From a bacterium (GTDB taxonomy: Bacteria > Spirochaetota > UBA4802 > UBA5550), in NCBI GenBank assembly GCA_024224995.1, contig JAAENB010000227.1, forward strand, positions 1 to 5,074: DNA of 5,074 nt. The letters run 5' to 3'. This document shows, in pieces, positions 1 to 4,903 of this stretch (positions are counted from its first letter, which is position 1; every line of letters begins with the position of its first letter). Both the position numbers and the translations under genes were made by a program. The notes under the pieces are model-generated. The model had not been told where the DNA came from and made no database searches. It saw only the letters and a program-made list of their open reading frames with translations.

Positions 1-4
1 CAAT

Positions 5-103
5 CCCCTCGCACCCCTCGCACCCCTCGCACCCCTCGCACCCCTCGCAGGGGTCGCAGGGGTCGCAGGGGTCGCAGGGGTCGCAGGAGTCGCAGGAGTC
101 GCA
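5..103. repeat. 9-bp tandem array with C4-to-G4 unit switch
   Basis: Eleven perfectly phased 9-bp units are present. There are five CCCCTCGCA (5-49), four GGGGTCGCA (50-85) and two GGAGTCGCA (86-103), with a decayed twelfth unit after them. The TCGCA spacer is constant and only the four-base tract changes. The right half has four G4 tracts with 5-nt loops on the + strand, and the left half has five G4 tracts on the - strand, so both strands carry a G-quadruplex-type motif back to back. The period is a multiple of three and all six frames are open through it. One - frame would read as Cys-Asp/Glu-x triplets and another as Thr-Pro-Ala/Arg-Gly-Ala, so open frames here are not evidence of coding. 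The array may extend beyond the left edge. Confidence 0.95.
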
Positions 104-147
104 TCCCTCCTCAGAGTCTCCATAGCCCTGACCTGAAACCAGCCAGT

Positions 148-172
148 AAAGGCGTTGCACTGCAACGTCTCT
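148..172. repeat. Palindromic repeat, REP-like
   Basis: The core CGTTGCACTGCAACG (153-167) is a perfect 7-bp inverted repeat around one central base. With one G-T wobble (152/168) the arms extend to 10 bp (150-159 and 161-170). The reverse complement resembles, from memory and unchecked, highly iterated palindromes built on GAGACGTTGCA/TGCAACGTCTC that are scattered through intergenic DNA of filamentous cyanobacteria and some other bacteria. An 11-bp piece, TGCACTGCAAC, recurs on the - strand at 3728-3738. It could be a mobile palindromic repeat, a hairpin in an RNA, or an operator. Confidence 0.6.
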
Positions 173-349
173 CAGAACCAACCCTTTGCCCGAAGCATCT
201 TCGCAAAATAGACCGGTATCACCAAAGTTTCTGACCTATTTCTCCCGGCTCTTTGAAAAACAAATAGTATTTTCCGGTTCCCATGTCTACAAAAATTTTA
301 TCACAATAGTAAAAACTATTATTTTATGAGAGAGATCCAGAGAATATTC

Positions 350-378
350 TTGAAGATGCCTCTATCAATTTATATATT
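350..378 (+). promoter_or_regulatory. Candidate sigma70-type promoter for the ankyrin gene
   Basis: TTGAAG (350-355) and TATATT (373-378) are separated by 17 bp, which is the optimal spacing. Transcription would start near 385 and leave a leader of about 43 nt before the ATG at 428. Both boxes are imperfect and the region is AT-rich, so chance resemblance is possible. Confidence 0.4.
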
Positions 379-427
379 CTATAGAAGAAACTTATCATGA
401 TACATAAAAACGGGAATTGAAGAACCA

Positions 428-931
428 ATGAGCACCTATAAAAAAATTACTCAAGCCATTCCGAATGGTGATCTTGAAACAGTAAAAAATCTTAATAGAA
501 AAATCGCTCAAAATTCAATTAAATCCGGATTGCCTGTTTTTGATTATAAAGGTAAAACATTTTTTATGTGGGCCATTCTGGAAAACCATCTTGATATGAC
601 CGCGCTTCACTATGCCGCTCAATTCGGCTCTGTTAAAGGGGTAAAATTTTTACTGAAACAGAACGCGGAAATTGATGTTTTTGATAAGGAGAATTACACC
701 CCGCTTATGCTTGCCCTGGAAAAACCTACGCCCTATTATGTTAAAGATAGCGCAAGAAAAATCATATCAAAAGTACAAAACGCGATAAATGATAACTCCG
801 TGCTTCATTCGGCTGCAAGCCTGGGGGCCGCGGATATTGTTCTGTCACTCATAGAACGGGGGCTTGATATTAATACCCTGGGTGAAGAGAATAAAACTCC
901 TCTTGCTGGGCTACTTCAGAAAGAGCGATGA
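428..931 (+). CDS. Ankyrin-repeat protein (probably 5' part of a frameshifted gene)
   Basis: The 167-residue frame carries ankyrin repeats, which are helix-turn-helix units that bind partner proteins; the partner is unknown. Residues 58-86 (TALHYAAQFG..., then FLLKQNAEID) and 124-149 (SVLHSAASLG..., then LIERGLDIN) are good matches to the consensus. Residues 88-118 form a degenerate repeat with extra residues (TPLMLALE). A further unit begins at 154 (ENKTPL) and is cut off by the stop. Residues 40-57 start like a repeat (YKGKTFFMWAILENH) but run straight into the next TALHYAA, as if about 25 residues had been lost. There is no signal peptide or membrane segment, so it is likely cytoplasmic. 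The start ATG has only a weak purine-rich GAAG upstream. After about 908 the +1 frame continues as a protein-like sequence ending in a zinc ribbon, so the stop at 929-931 is probably not the original end. Confidence 0.75.
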   Translation: MSTYKKITQAIPNGDLETVKNLNRKIAQNSIKSGLPVFDYKGKTFFMWAILENHLDMTALHYAAQFGSVKGVKFLLKQNAEIDVFDKENYTPLMLALEKPTPYYVKDSARKIISKVQNAINDNSVLHSAASLGAADIVLSLIERGLDINTLGEENKTPLAGLLQKER

Positions 932-1142
932 AAATTCCATTCGTGAGCTGGGTGAAAAAATAGAAGAGGCGCGCGATAAAAAATTGTATAATACTTCGTC
1001 TGGCTGTACCAGGTGCGGACGGGATACCCTGGTTTCACTGAGGCAGGTGCATACAAGCGGTTCTCCGTCTACTCCAAACTATGAAGCGGAGTATTATTAT
1101 ACATGCGCTTCCTGCGGTAAGAAGGATAGTTTTGGTTTTTAG
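864..1142 (+). pseudogene. Zinc-ribbon C-terminal fragment, displaced 3' part of the ankyrin gene
   Basis: This frame lies one base ahead of the ankyrin frame and overlaps its end. From about 912 it reads YFRKSDENSIRELGEKIEE, a helical, charged stretch that would follow an ankyrin repeat naturally. It then shows two CxxC pairs (codons 1005-1016 and 1104-1115) about 30 residues apart, which is a zinc-ribbon arrangement. The only starts are TTG at 864 or 903 and GTG at 882, none with a convincing Shine-Dalgarno site, which argues against an independent gene. Removing one G from the GGG at 908-910 joins the frames as TPLAGYFRKSDEN and gives a single protein of about 237 residues. This could be a true pseudogene, a sequencing or assembly error, or less likely a programmed +1 shift. 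The function of the ribbon is unknown. Confidence 0.6.
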
Positions 1143-1150
1143 AAATCCTG

Positions 1151-3577
1151 TTATTTTGATTTCATAATTTCAGCCCCATGCCAGTTGGGAGGGGTTCCAT
1201 GTTCAAGGTAATGCCGGATATGCAATAAATAATATTGCGCGGCAGAATCATCGGCATTAACCGCAAGAACCTGGTTGAATTTATTATTGGCATCGTCAAA
1301 ATTTTGATCAAAATATAATTGAATACCCGATTCAAAAATCTCTTTTGTCCGGTTCTTTTTTTCAATGGTTTCCTGGCTGTCGGCGTCAAAGATTTCATAT
1401 ATAACAACATAATTGGTTTTCCCTTTTACCTGGATATTGCCAAGATACCGGTAATTATAAAGAGCCGGATCTTCCAGCTGCTGCAAGGTCTCTTCGCTGA
1501 TGATAATTTTCGCCCCAAAGACCTTTGTGAGTCCTTCTATGCGTGACGCGAGATTTACCGCGTCCGCAATAACCGTGCTGTCCATCCTGTTCTTCTCTCC
1601 GATCGTACCAAGCATGAGTGTACCGGTATGGACTCCGACACCGATCTCTACAGGAACCTGGTCCCTTGACACGCGCTGGGTATTATATTCCTTGAGTTTT
1701 TGTATCATTTGAATAGACGCACGCACCGCATCCTCTCCGGAATTGGGAAAAAGGGCCATAATAGAATCCCCAATATACTTATCAATAAAGCCATGCATTG
1801 TGCTCACAATAGGTCCAACCCGGCCCAGGTAGGCGTTTAAAAATTTAAAATTTTCCTCAGGGGTCATGGTTTCGGAAAACGTGGTAAATGAACGAATATC
1901 GGCAAAAAGAATGGTCATCTCTTTCTGAACATTATCGCCCAATCTTACGTCAAGAATACTCTTGTGCCCCAGGTAGCCGAGAAACTGTTTTGGTACAAAT
2001 CGCTCATACGCGTCATTGGTGCTTTGCAGATCCCTTGACAGGTCTTCAACCGCAAAAAAAGCACTGGAAAATCTAAAGGCGATAATACATGCCTGGAAAA
2101 AGATAAAAGCAAAAAGACCGTACGGGACAAAATTCCCTGTATTAATTACCTGGTTCTGGTATAAGATATCATTAATGATTGCAATAAAAAAAATAAAAAA
2201 TCCCTGGAGAAATATTCCTGCTCCTTCTCTTTTTTTCAAATAGGCACGGAACAGAGTATAGATAATATATGCCGATATCAAAAGTGTAATAATTTGATAT
2301 GCCTGCATCCCATAAGAATAATACCCGGCCCGGGTTACAATGACAGACAATGAAAACAATGAAGCCAGGACCAGCATTGCCCGAAGAACAATCTTATGAA
2401 AATCCTGTTTAAAAAGGGAATAGATAAACACTGCAAAGAAGAGAACCGCAAGATAAAAACTGATATACTCAAACTTTGAGAATAGCTCCCAGTTTATACC
2501 GGGAAAAAAATGGAGGAAATACCGTTCTCCCGTGAGAAGAGACCGGAATGATATGAGAAAACAAAAAATACCAAAAAATAGCGGAGACCGGTCGTTCCGT
2601 TTAAAAACAAAAAGACTGATATGATAGAGGCTCATAATAAGAAGACTGCCAAAAAGAAACAACTCCTGGGCGATGCGTCTCTCCCGTAATCCGCGGATAT
2701 GCGTTTCATGGCCCAGTTTGATGGTTTCCCAGATCCCTCCTGCCCGGTGATGAAAATTTGATACATGAATAACAATATCAAGCATATCTCCGGGAGATTC
2801 AAAATCAATAACATGGGGCCAGTATTCAGGTTCTGCCCCTTTCCGCCCCGGGCTGACCTTGCCATTGGAAGCAATTACCGCACCATTTACATAAACAGTA
2901 TACGCCGTAGCCATATCAAGCAGCTTTAAAGCAAGAAACTTGTGTTTTCTCTTCTTTACTTCTGTTTTTTTTGATTCAGTTGATCCTTTTGAGCCTGAAG
3001 AGATTGTTGATTCAACATAGAATGATGATTCCATTGAAGATCTTGAGTATGTCGATTTTGACATTTCTTTTGTTTTTTTTGATTCTTTTGATTCTTTAAA
3101 TCTTTTTGACTGTATTAATACCCCTGCTCTTTTTGCTTTGCCCGATTCTTCGGAATCTTTTCTTTTAATTGTTTTTTTCAGGGTTTCCGTGAGGGTTTCT
3201 GCCAGGACTTCTGTTATGGAACCTGCTGTTTTTCCTGACTCTTTTAAGGAGACCATAAGACGATACGTTGCGAATCCCTCTCCCGAAAGCGTGGAATCCC
3301 CGGTCTTAAAACCGTTCCAGGATCCCGGAACTGCAATATAGCCTGTTCTATTCGGCTTCTGCTTCCCCTCTGAAATCTCATCAGGAGAAAGATGCTTTCC
3401 CCAATAAAATTCCCATTTCCCGTTCAGCTTAATAGGGCCGTCTCTTTTAAAGTCCCATCCACCCAGGTCCAGTCTCCCCTCTTCTGCCTTTGGCGGTTTT
3501 TTTCCCGAATATTGAGAACTGCACGCAGAAAAAAGGAATACAAGAACTGTAATCAAAAAAGTCAAAAATATCTTCAT
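1151..3577 (-). CDS. 7TMR-DISM receptor adenylate cyclase (class III), membrane-anchored
   Basis: An 808-residue sensor enzyme expected to make cAMP from ATP. In order: a lipoprotein-like signal (residues 1-19, FSAC, Cys19); a 7TMR-DISM extracytoplasmic beta-sandwich domain (about 35-285: LNGKWEFYWG, VPGSW, GFATYRLMVSL, TAYTVYVNG); seven hydrophobic helices (about 304-325, 333-348, 371-389, 395-415, 425-446, 455-475, 485-508); a linker; a class III cyclase domain (about 553-735); and a TPR-like tail (748-795). All catalytic residues are present: metal-binding Asp560 (FADIRSF) and Asp604 (YIGDS), adenine-type Lys600 and Thr668, and transition-state Asn675 and Arg679 (VNLASR). The Lys/Thr pair favours adenylate over guanylate cyclase. 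Residues about 113-211 are a Ser/Lys/Glu-rich insert splitting the sensor domain. An in-frame ATG at 3625 exists, but the ATG at 3577 has GGAGG 6 nt upstream and starts the signal peptide. The gene is convergent with the ankyrin gene, 8 bp away. Confidence 0.93.
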   Translation of the reverse strand: MKIFLTFLITVLVFLFSACSSQYSGKKPPKAEEGRLDLGGWDFKRDGPIKLNGKWEFYWGKHLSPDEISEGKQKPNRTGYIAVPGSWNGFKTGDSTLSGEGFATYRLMVSLKESGKTAGSITEVLAETLTETLKKTIKRKDSEESGKAKRAGVLIQSKRFKESKESKKTKEMSKSTYSRSSMESSFYVESTISSGSKGSTESKKTEVKKRKHKFLALKLLDMATAYTVYVNGAVIASNGKVSPGRKGAEPEYWPHVIDFESPGDMLDIVIHVSNFHHRAGGIWETIKLGHETHIRGLRERRIAQELFLFGSLLIMSLYHISLFVFKRNDRSPLFFGIFCFLISFRSLLTGERYFLHFFPGINWELFSKFEYISFYLAVLFFAVFIYSLFKQDFHKIVLRAMLVLASLFSLSVIVTRAGYYSYGMQAYQIITLLISAYIIYTLFRAYLKKREGAGIFLQGFFIFFIAIINDILYQNQVINTGNFVPYGLFAFIFFQACIIAFRFSSAFFAVEDLSRDLQSTNDAYERFVPKQFLGYLGHKSILDVRLGDNVQKEMTILFADIRSFTTFSETMTPEENFKFLNAYLGRVGPIVSTMHGFIDKYIGDSIMALFPNSGEDAVRASIQMIQKLKEYNTQRVSRDQVPVEIGVGVHTGTLMLGTIGEKNRMDSTVIADAVNLASRIEGLTKVFGAKIIISEETLQQLEDPALYNYRYLGNIQVKGKTNYVVIYEIFDADSQETIEKKNRTKEIFESGIQLYFDQNFDDANNKFNQVLAVNADDSAAQYYLLHIRHYLEHGTPPNWHGAEIMKSK
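2945..3241 (-). repeat. Low-complexity Ser/Lys/Glu insert inside the receptor's sensor domain
   Basis: The domain flow GFATYRLMVSL and then FLALKLLDMATAYTVYVNG is interrupted by about 100 residues rich in Ser, Lys, Glu and Thr. The DNA contains simple repeats. TTTTGATTC occurs twice in tandem (3077-3094) and again at 2969-2977. A 15-bp stretch, TGTTTTTTTTGATTC, recurs exactly at 2963-2977 and 3071-3085, 36 codons apart and in frame, so ESKKT appears twice (residues 165-169 and 201-205). This suggests growth by slippage or tandem duplication. Placed outside the membrane, the insert would be a flexible, positively and negatively charged loop. Confidence 0.8.
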
Positions 3578-3583
3578 TGACGG

Positions 3584-3588
3584 CCTCC
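3584..3588 (-). promoter_or_regulatory. Ribosome binding site fixing the cyclase start at 3577
   Basis: GGAGG on the - strand stands 6 nt before the ATG at 3577. The upstream in-frame ATG at 3625 has no such site and would place a non-hydrophobic extension before the signal peptide. Confidence 0.85.
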
Positions 3589-3651
3589 AACAGGTGTATG
3601 ATAACAGACGGGGCCAGGAAATCAATAAAAATTCGTTTTAATTCACGTAAT

Positions 3652-3679
3652 ATTATATCATTTTCCATCCGGGCCACAA
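3652..3679 (-). promoter_or_regulatory. Extended -10 promoter for the cyclase gene
   Basis: On the - strand a perfect TATAAT (3652-3657) is preceded by TG one base upstream, giving TGATATAAT, the extended -10 form. A poor -35 (TTGTGG, 3674-3679) lies 16 bp further up. A start near 3645 leaves a leader of about 68 nt. A weak -35 with an extended -10 often goes with activator-dependent or moderate constitutive expression; which applies is not visible. Confidence 0.6.
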
Positions 3680-3727
3680 CAGCCAACTGGGAAACAGAGG
3701 ATGATAGCCGGAAAAAACAGCGGACTT

Positions 3728-3768
3728 GTTGCAGTGCAGGCTCATTTAGTCTCATTATCAGGCTGATT
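3728..3768 (-). promoter_or_regulatory. Candidate regulatory region upstream of the cyclase promoter
   Basis: Two short motifs lie between the collar-gene terminator and the cyclase promoter. ATCAGCCTGATAA on the - strand (3755-3767) matches 13 of 13 bases just before the ribbon-helix-helix gene (4870-4882); here the palindrome has one mismatch (AATCAGCCTGATA). TGCACTGCAAC (3728-3738) matches the core of the palindrome at 156-166. They are 76 bp or more upstream of the -35 box, so if functional they would suit an activator or a distal operator. A single pair of short matches is weak evidence. Confidence 0.3.
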
Positions 3769-3782
3769 ATTCCCAAATAACG

Positions 3783-3819
3783 AAAAAATACGCAGGGCAA
3801 ATCGCTTGATGCCCTGCGT
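3783..3819 (-). terminator. Rho-independent terminator of the collar lipoprotein gene
   Basis: Read on the - strand, a 9-bp perfect stem (ACGCAGGGC at 3811-3819 pairing with GCCCTGCGT at 3790-3798) with a 12-nt loop is followed by a run of six T (3783-3788). The stem starts 7 bp after the stop codon. The loop can close further through ATC/GAT pairing with a bulge. There is no T-run on the other side, so it acts on the - strand only. It separates the collar gene from the cyclase gene downstream. Confidence 0.92.
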
Positions 3820-3826
3820 GACTTGA

Positions 3827-4510
3827 TCAGGATTTTACCAGGTATACAACGCTGATGTTTTTGGGACGGATCTCGCTGGTGGTGTCCCATCTGAACTGAA
3901 GTCCGCTGCCGGTGTCTTCCCATCTTCCACCAAATATTTCGGCACCCCAGCCCGACTTAGGAATGATATATTCTCCGTGTAAGTGGGTATTATCTTTATC
4001 TTCCATGTTATATGTTGAAAAAGTCTTCCAGTCGTAATCCTGCGTTGACCCCACCTGGTCTCCCGGGCTTCCATCGGCATTAGTCCTGGCGGCCGCGTCC
4101 GGATCATTACCGCTGCCATGATTCCATCCGCGTAAAAAGTATCCGCGATAGTCCGGGAGGTTGAAAGATACGCCGCTCACTCCGCCATACCTTGTTCCCA
4201 GCGCCTCGTACAGTGCGGGGTAATCGTTAACAGTTACACTCTGTCCATTACACTCCATCCATCCTGCAGGAATTTTCTCAGGATCACCGGAATACGCAAT
4301 CACCGTGCCGACAGGTATTGGTGATAACTGTGTCATACCACCGGTTAAGGCGTTGATCTCTTCCTGCTGGGAATTGAGCCGCTCATAGATAGCGGAAAAG
4401 CTGAATTCGTCTTTACCTTCACTGTCATTACTGGTAAGACCGGCCTCACAGGCGTTCAATGCCGCGATCACCATCAATATCAAAAACACCATAAATTGTT
4501 TCTTTTTCAT
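3827..4510 (-). CDS. Lipoprotein with phage tail collar domain
   Basis: The 227-residue product starts with a lysine-rich n-region and hydrophobic stretch ending in LNAC (Cys21), a plausible lipobox with an unusual Asn at -2. A short polar linker follows, then a heptad-like helix (about 38-55, SAIYERLNSQQEEINAL) that may form a coiled coil. Next comes a Collar domain (about 65-130): PVGTVIAYSG, IPAGWMECNGQ, YPALYEALGTRYGG, FNLPDYRGYFLRGWNHG. The C-terminus RPKNISVVYLVKS is the usual end of tail-fibre/collar proteins. In phages such domains trimerise at fibre or collar tips. Here no phage gene is nearby and the export signal points to the cell envelope, so an adhesive or surface-display role is inferred, not shown. 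The ATG at 4510 is chosen because GGAGG lies 8 nt upstream; the ATG at 4525 overlaps that site. It is a monocistronic unit with its own terminator. Confidence 0.88.
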   Translation of the reverse strand: MKKKQFMVFLILMVIAALNACEAGLTSNDSEGKDEFSFSAIYERLNSQQEEINALTGGMTQLSPIPVGTVIAYSGDPEKIPAGWMECNGQSVTVNDYPALYEALGTRYGGVSGVSFNLPDYRGYFLRGWNHGSGNDPDAAARTNADGSPGDQVGSTQDYDWKTFSTYNMEDKDNTHLHGEYIIPKSGWGAEIFGGRWEDTGSGLQFRWDTTSEIRPKNISVVYLVKS

Positions 4511-4518
4511 AAGAAACA

Positions 4519-4523
4519 CCTCC
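4519..4523 (-). promoter_or_regulatory. Ribosome binding site fixing the collar gene start at 4510
   Basis: GGAGG on the - strand lies 8 nt before the ATG at 4510. The earlier in-frame ATG at 4525 overlaps this site, so it is an unlikely start. Starting at 4510 also gives a standard lysine-rich signal-peptide beginning (MKKKQF). Confidence 0.85.
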
Positions 4524-4544
4524 ATTATTATTATTTAATCCGGT

Positions 4545-4574
4545 CATTTTCCGAAAATGTATATTTTTTGTCAT
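4545..4574 (-). promoter_or_regulatory. Candidate promoter of the collar gene with overlapping palindrome
   Basis: On the - strand, ATGACA (4569-4574, five of six matches to TTGACA) is followed after 17 bp by GAAAAT (4546-4551, four of six matches to TATAAT). An alternative -10, TATACA, sits at 4558-4563 without a good -35. Either -10 overlaps or abuts the perfect inverted repeat CATTTTC-C-GAAAATG (4545-4559), which is well placed to act as a repressor site. The leader would be about 30 nt. Confidence 0.4.
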
Positions 4575-4868
4575 TACAGTTTTATGGGGTCGGATCATTG
4601 AAGGAACAAATTCCCCCCCCGGATCTTTCCCTCAATTTGACTAATTTTATGCCAAACATACTAAAATTTATTCTTGCCCGTTTTCTTGTACTGGCGCTCA
4701 TGGGAATGGATGTCCAATTCGAAAGATTAAATAGCAATTATTTTTTAGCAGAAGTCATAATTTCATCCCTTTTGATACTTTTTCTGTTTTTAAAAAAAAA
4801 GTTTGTTACTTTTTGCCCTGAAATGATGCTCTATTAATAGGGGGCTGTTCTTTTTTAGATTGAAAAAA

Positions 4869-4881
4869 TATCAGCCTGATA
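4869..4881. promoter_or_regulatory. 13-bp palindrome before the regulator gene (candidate operator)
   Basis: TATCAG-C-CTGATA is a perfect inverted repeat around one base, ending 10 bp before the ribosome binding site of the ribbon-helix-helix gene. Proteins of that class commonly repress their own genes by binding short palindromes as dimers, so autoregulation is a reasonable inference. Thirteen bases of it (4870-4882) recur on the - strand at 3755-3767, upstream of the cyclase gene. Confidence 0.4.
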
Positions 4882-4891
4882 ACAGACTTTC

Positions 4892-4896
4892 AGGAG
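4892..4896 (+). promoter_or_regulatory. Ribosome binding site of the ribbon-helix-helix gene
   Basis: AGGAG stands 7 nt before the ATG at 4904 and supports both the strand and the start of this partial gene. Confidence 0.8.
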
Positions 4897-4903
4897 TTTT
4901 TAT

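Larger units (their letters stand above)
104..427. other. Intergenic region upstream of the ankyrin gene
   Basis: I find no supported gene in this stretch. Frames continuing from the tandem array stay open for a while on both strands (to about 231 on + and from about 235 on -), but they have no start with a ribosome binding site and no recognisable domain. The stretch holds a strong palindrome at 150-170, a small AT-rich inverted repeat (AATAGT, AAAA, ACTATT at 305-320) of uncertain meaning, and a promoter-like pair at 350-378. Base composition shifts from GC-rich near the array to strongly AT-rich after about 250. Confidence 0.6.
4526..4903. other. Divergent intergenic region between collar and regulator genes
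   Basis: The two flanking genes are transcribed away from each other. The left part holds the collar-gene promoter and a 15-bp palindrome (4545-4559). The middle holds a run of eight C (4613-4620) and a run of nine A (4792-4800). The right part holds a perfect 10-bp palindrome CTATTAATAG (4831-4840), a 13-bp palindrome (4869-4881) and the regulator's ribosome binding site. A + strand open frame with two hydrophobic stretches (ATG at about 4649 to 4837) has no ribosome binding site and I do not call it a gene. I found no convincing -35/-10 pair for the regulator. Confidence 0.6.

Noticed and set aside
1..103. CRISPR array
   Set aside because: The unit is only 9 bp, with a constant 5-nt spacer and a four-base tract. 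There are no 20-40 bp spacers and no cas gene.
1..235. Open frames on both strands through and beyond the tandem array, including a - frame with Cys-Asp/Glu-x triplets and one from an ATG at 123
   Set aside because: A stop-free 9-bp repeat keeps all six frames open by construction. No frame has a ribosome binding site or a recognisable domain, and the flanks contain a palindromic repeat.
305..320. Inverted repeat AATAGT/ACTATT with a T-rich flank as a terminator
   Set aside because: The 6-bp stem is purely AT-rich apart from one G-C pair and no gene ends just before it. It is too weak to call.
3578..3625. Longer cyclase start at 3625 (16 extra residues)
   Set aside because: It has no ribosome binding site, and the extension would precede a signal peptide that begins properly at 3577, where GGAGG stands 6 nt upstream.
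3447..3668. A - strand frame starting MENDIILRELKRIF that overlaps the cyclase start
   Set aside because: The residues look protein-like, but there is no ribosome binding site before the ATG at 3668. It overlaps the well-supported signal peptide and cyclase start, contains the promoter's -10 box, and its latter half is a shadow of the cyclase gene.
4796..4814. Inverted repeat AAAAAGT/ACTTTTT
   Set aside because: It is mostly A/T homopolymer pairing with a single G-C pair, as expected by chance in this composition.
4649..4837. Possible small membrane protein on + (MPNILKFILARF..., two hydrophobic stretches)
   Set aside because: It has no ribosome binding site or clear promoter. The hydrophobic residues follow from T-rich DNA, and one stretch ends in lysines encoded by a run of nine A. 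It could be real but cannot be supported from sequence alone.
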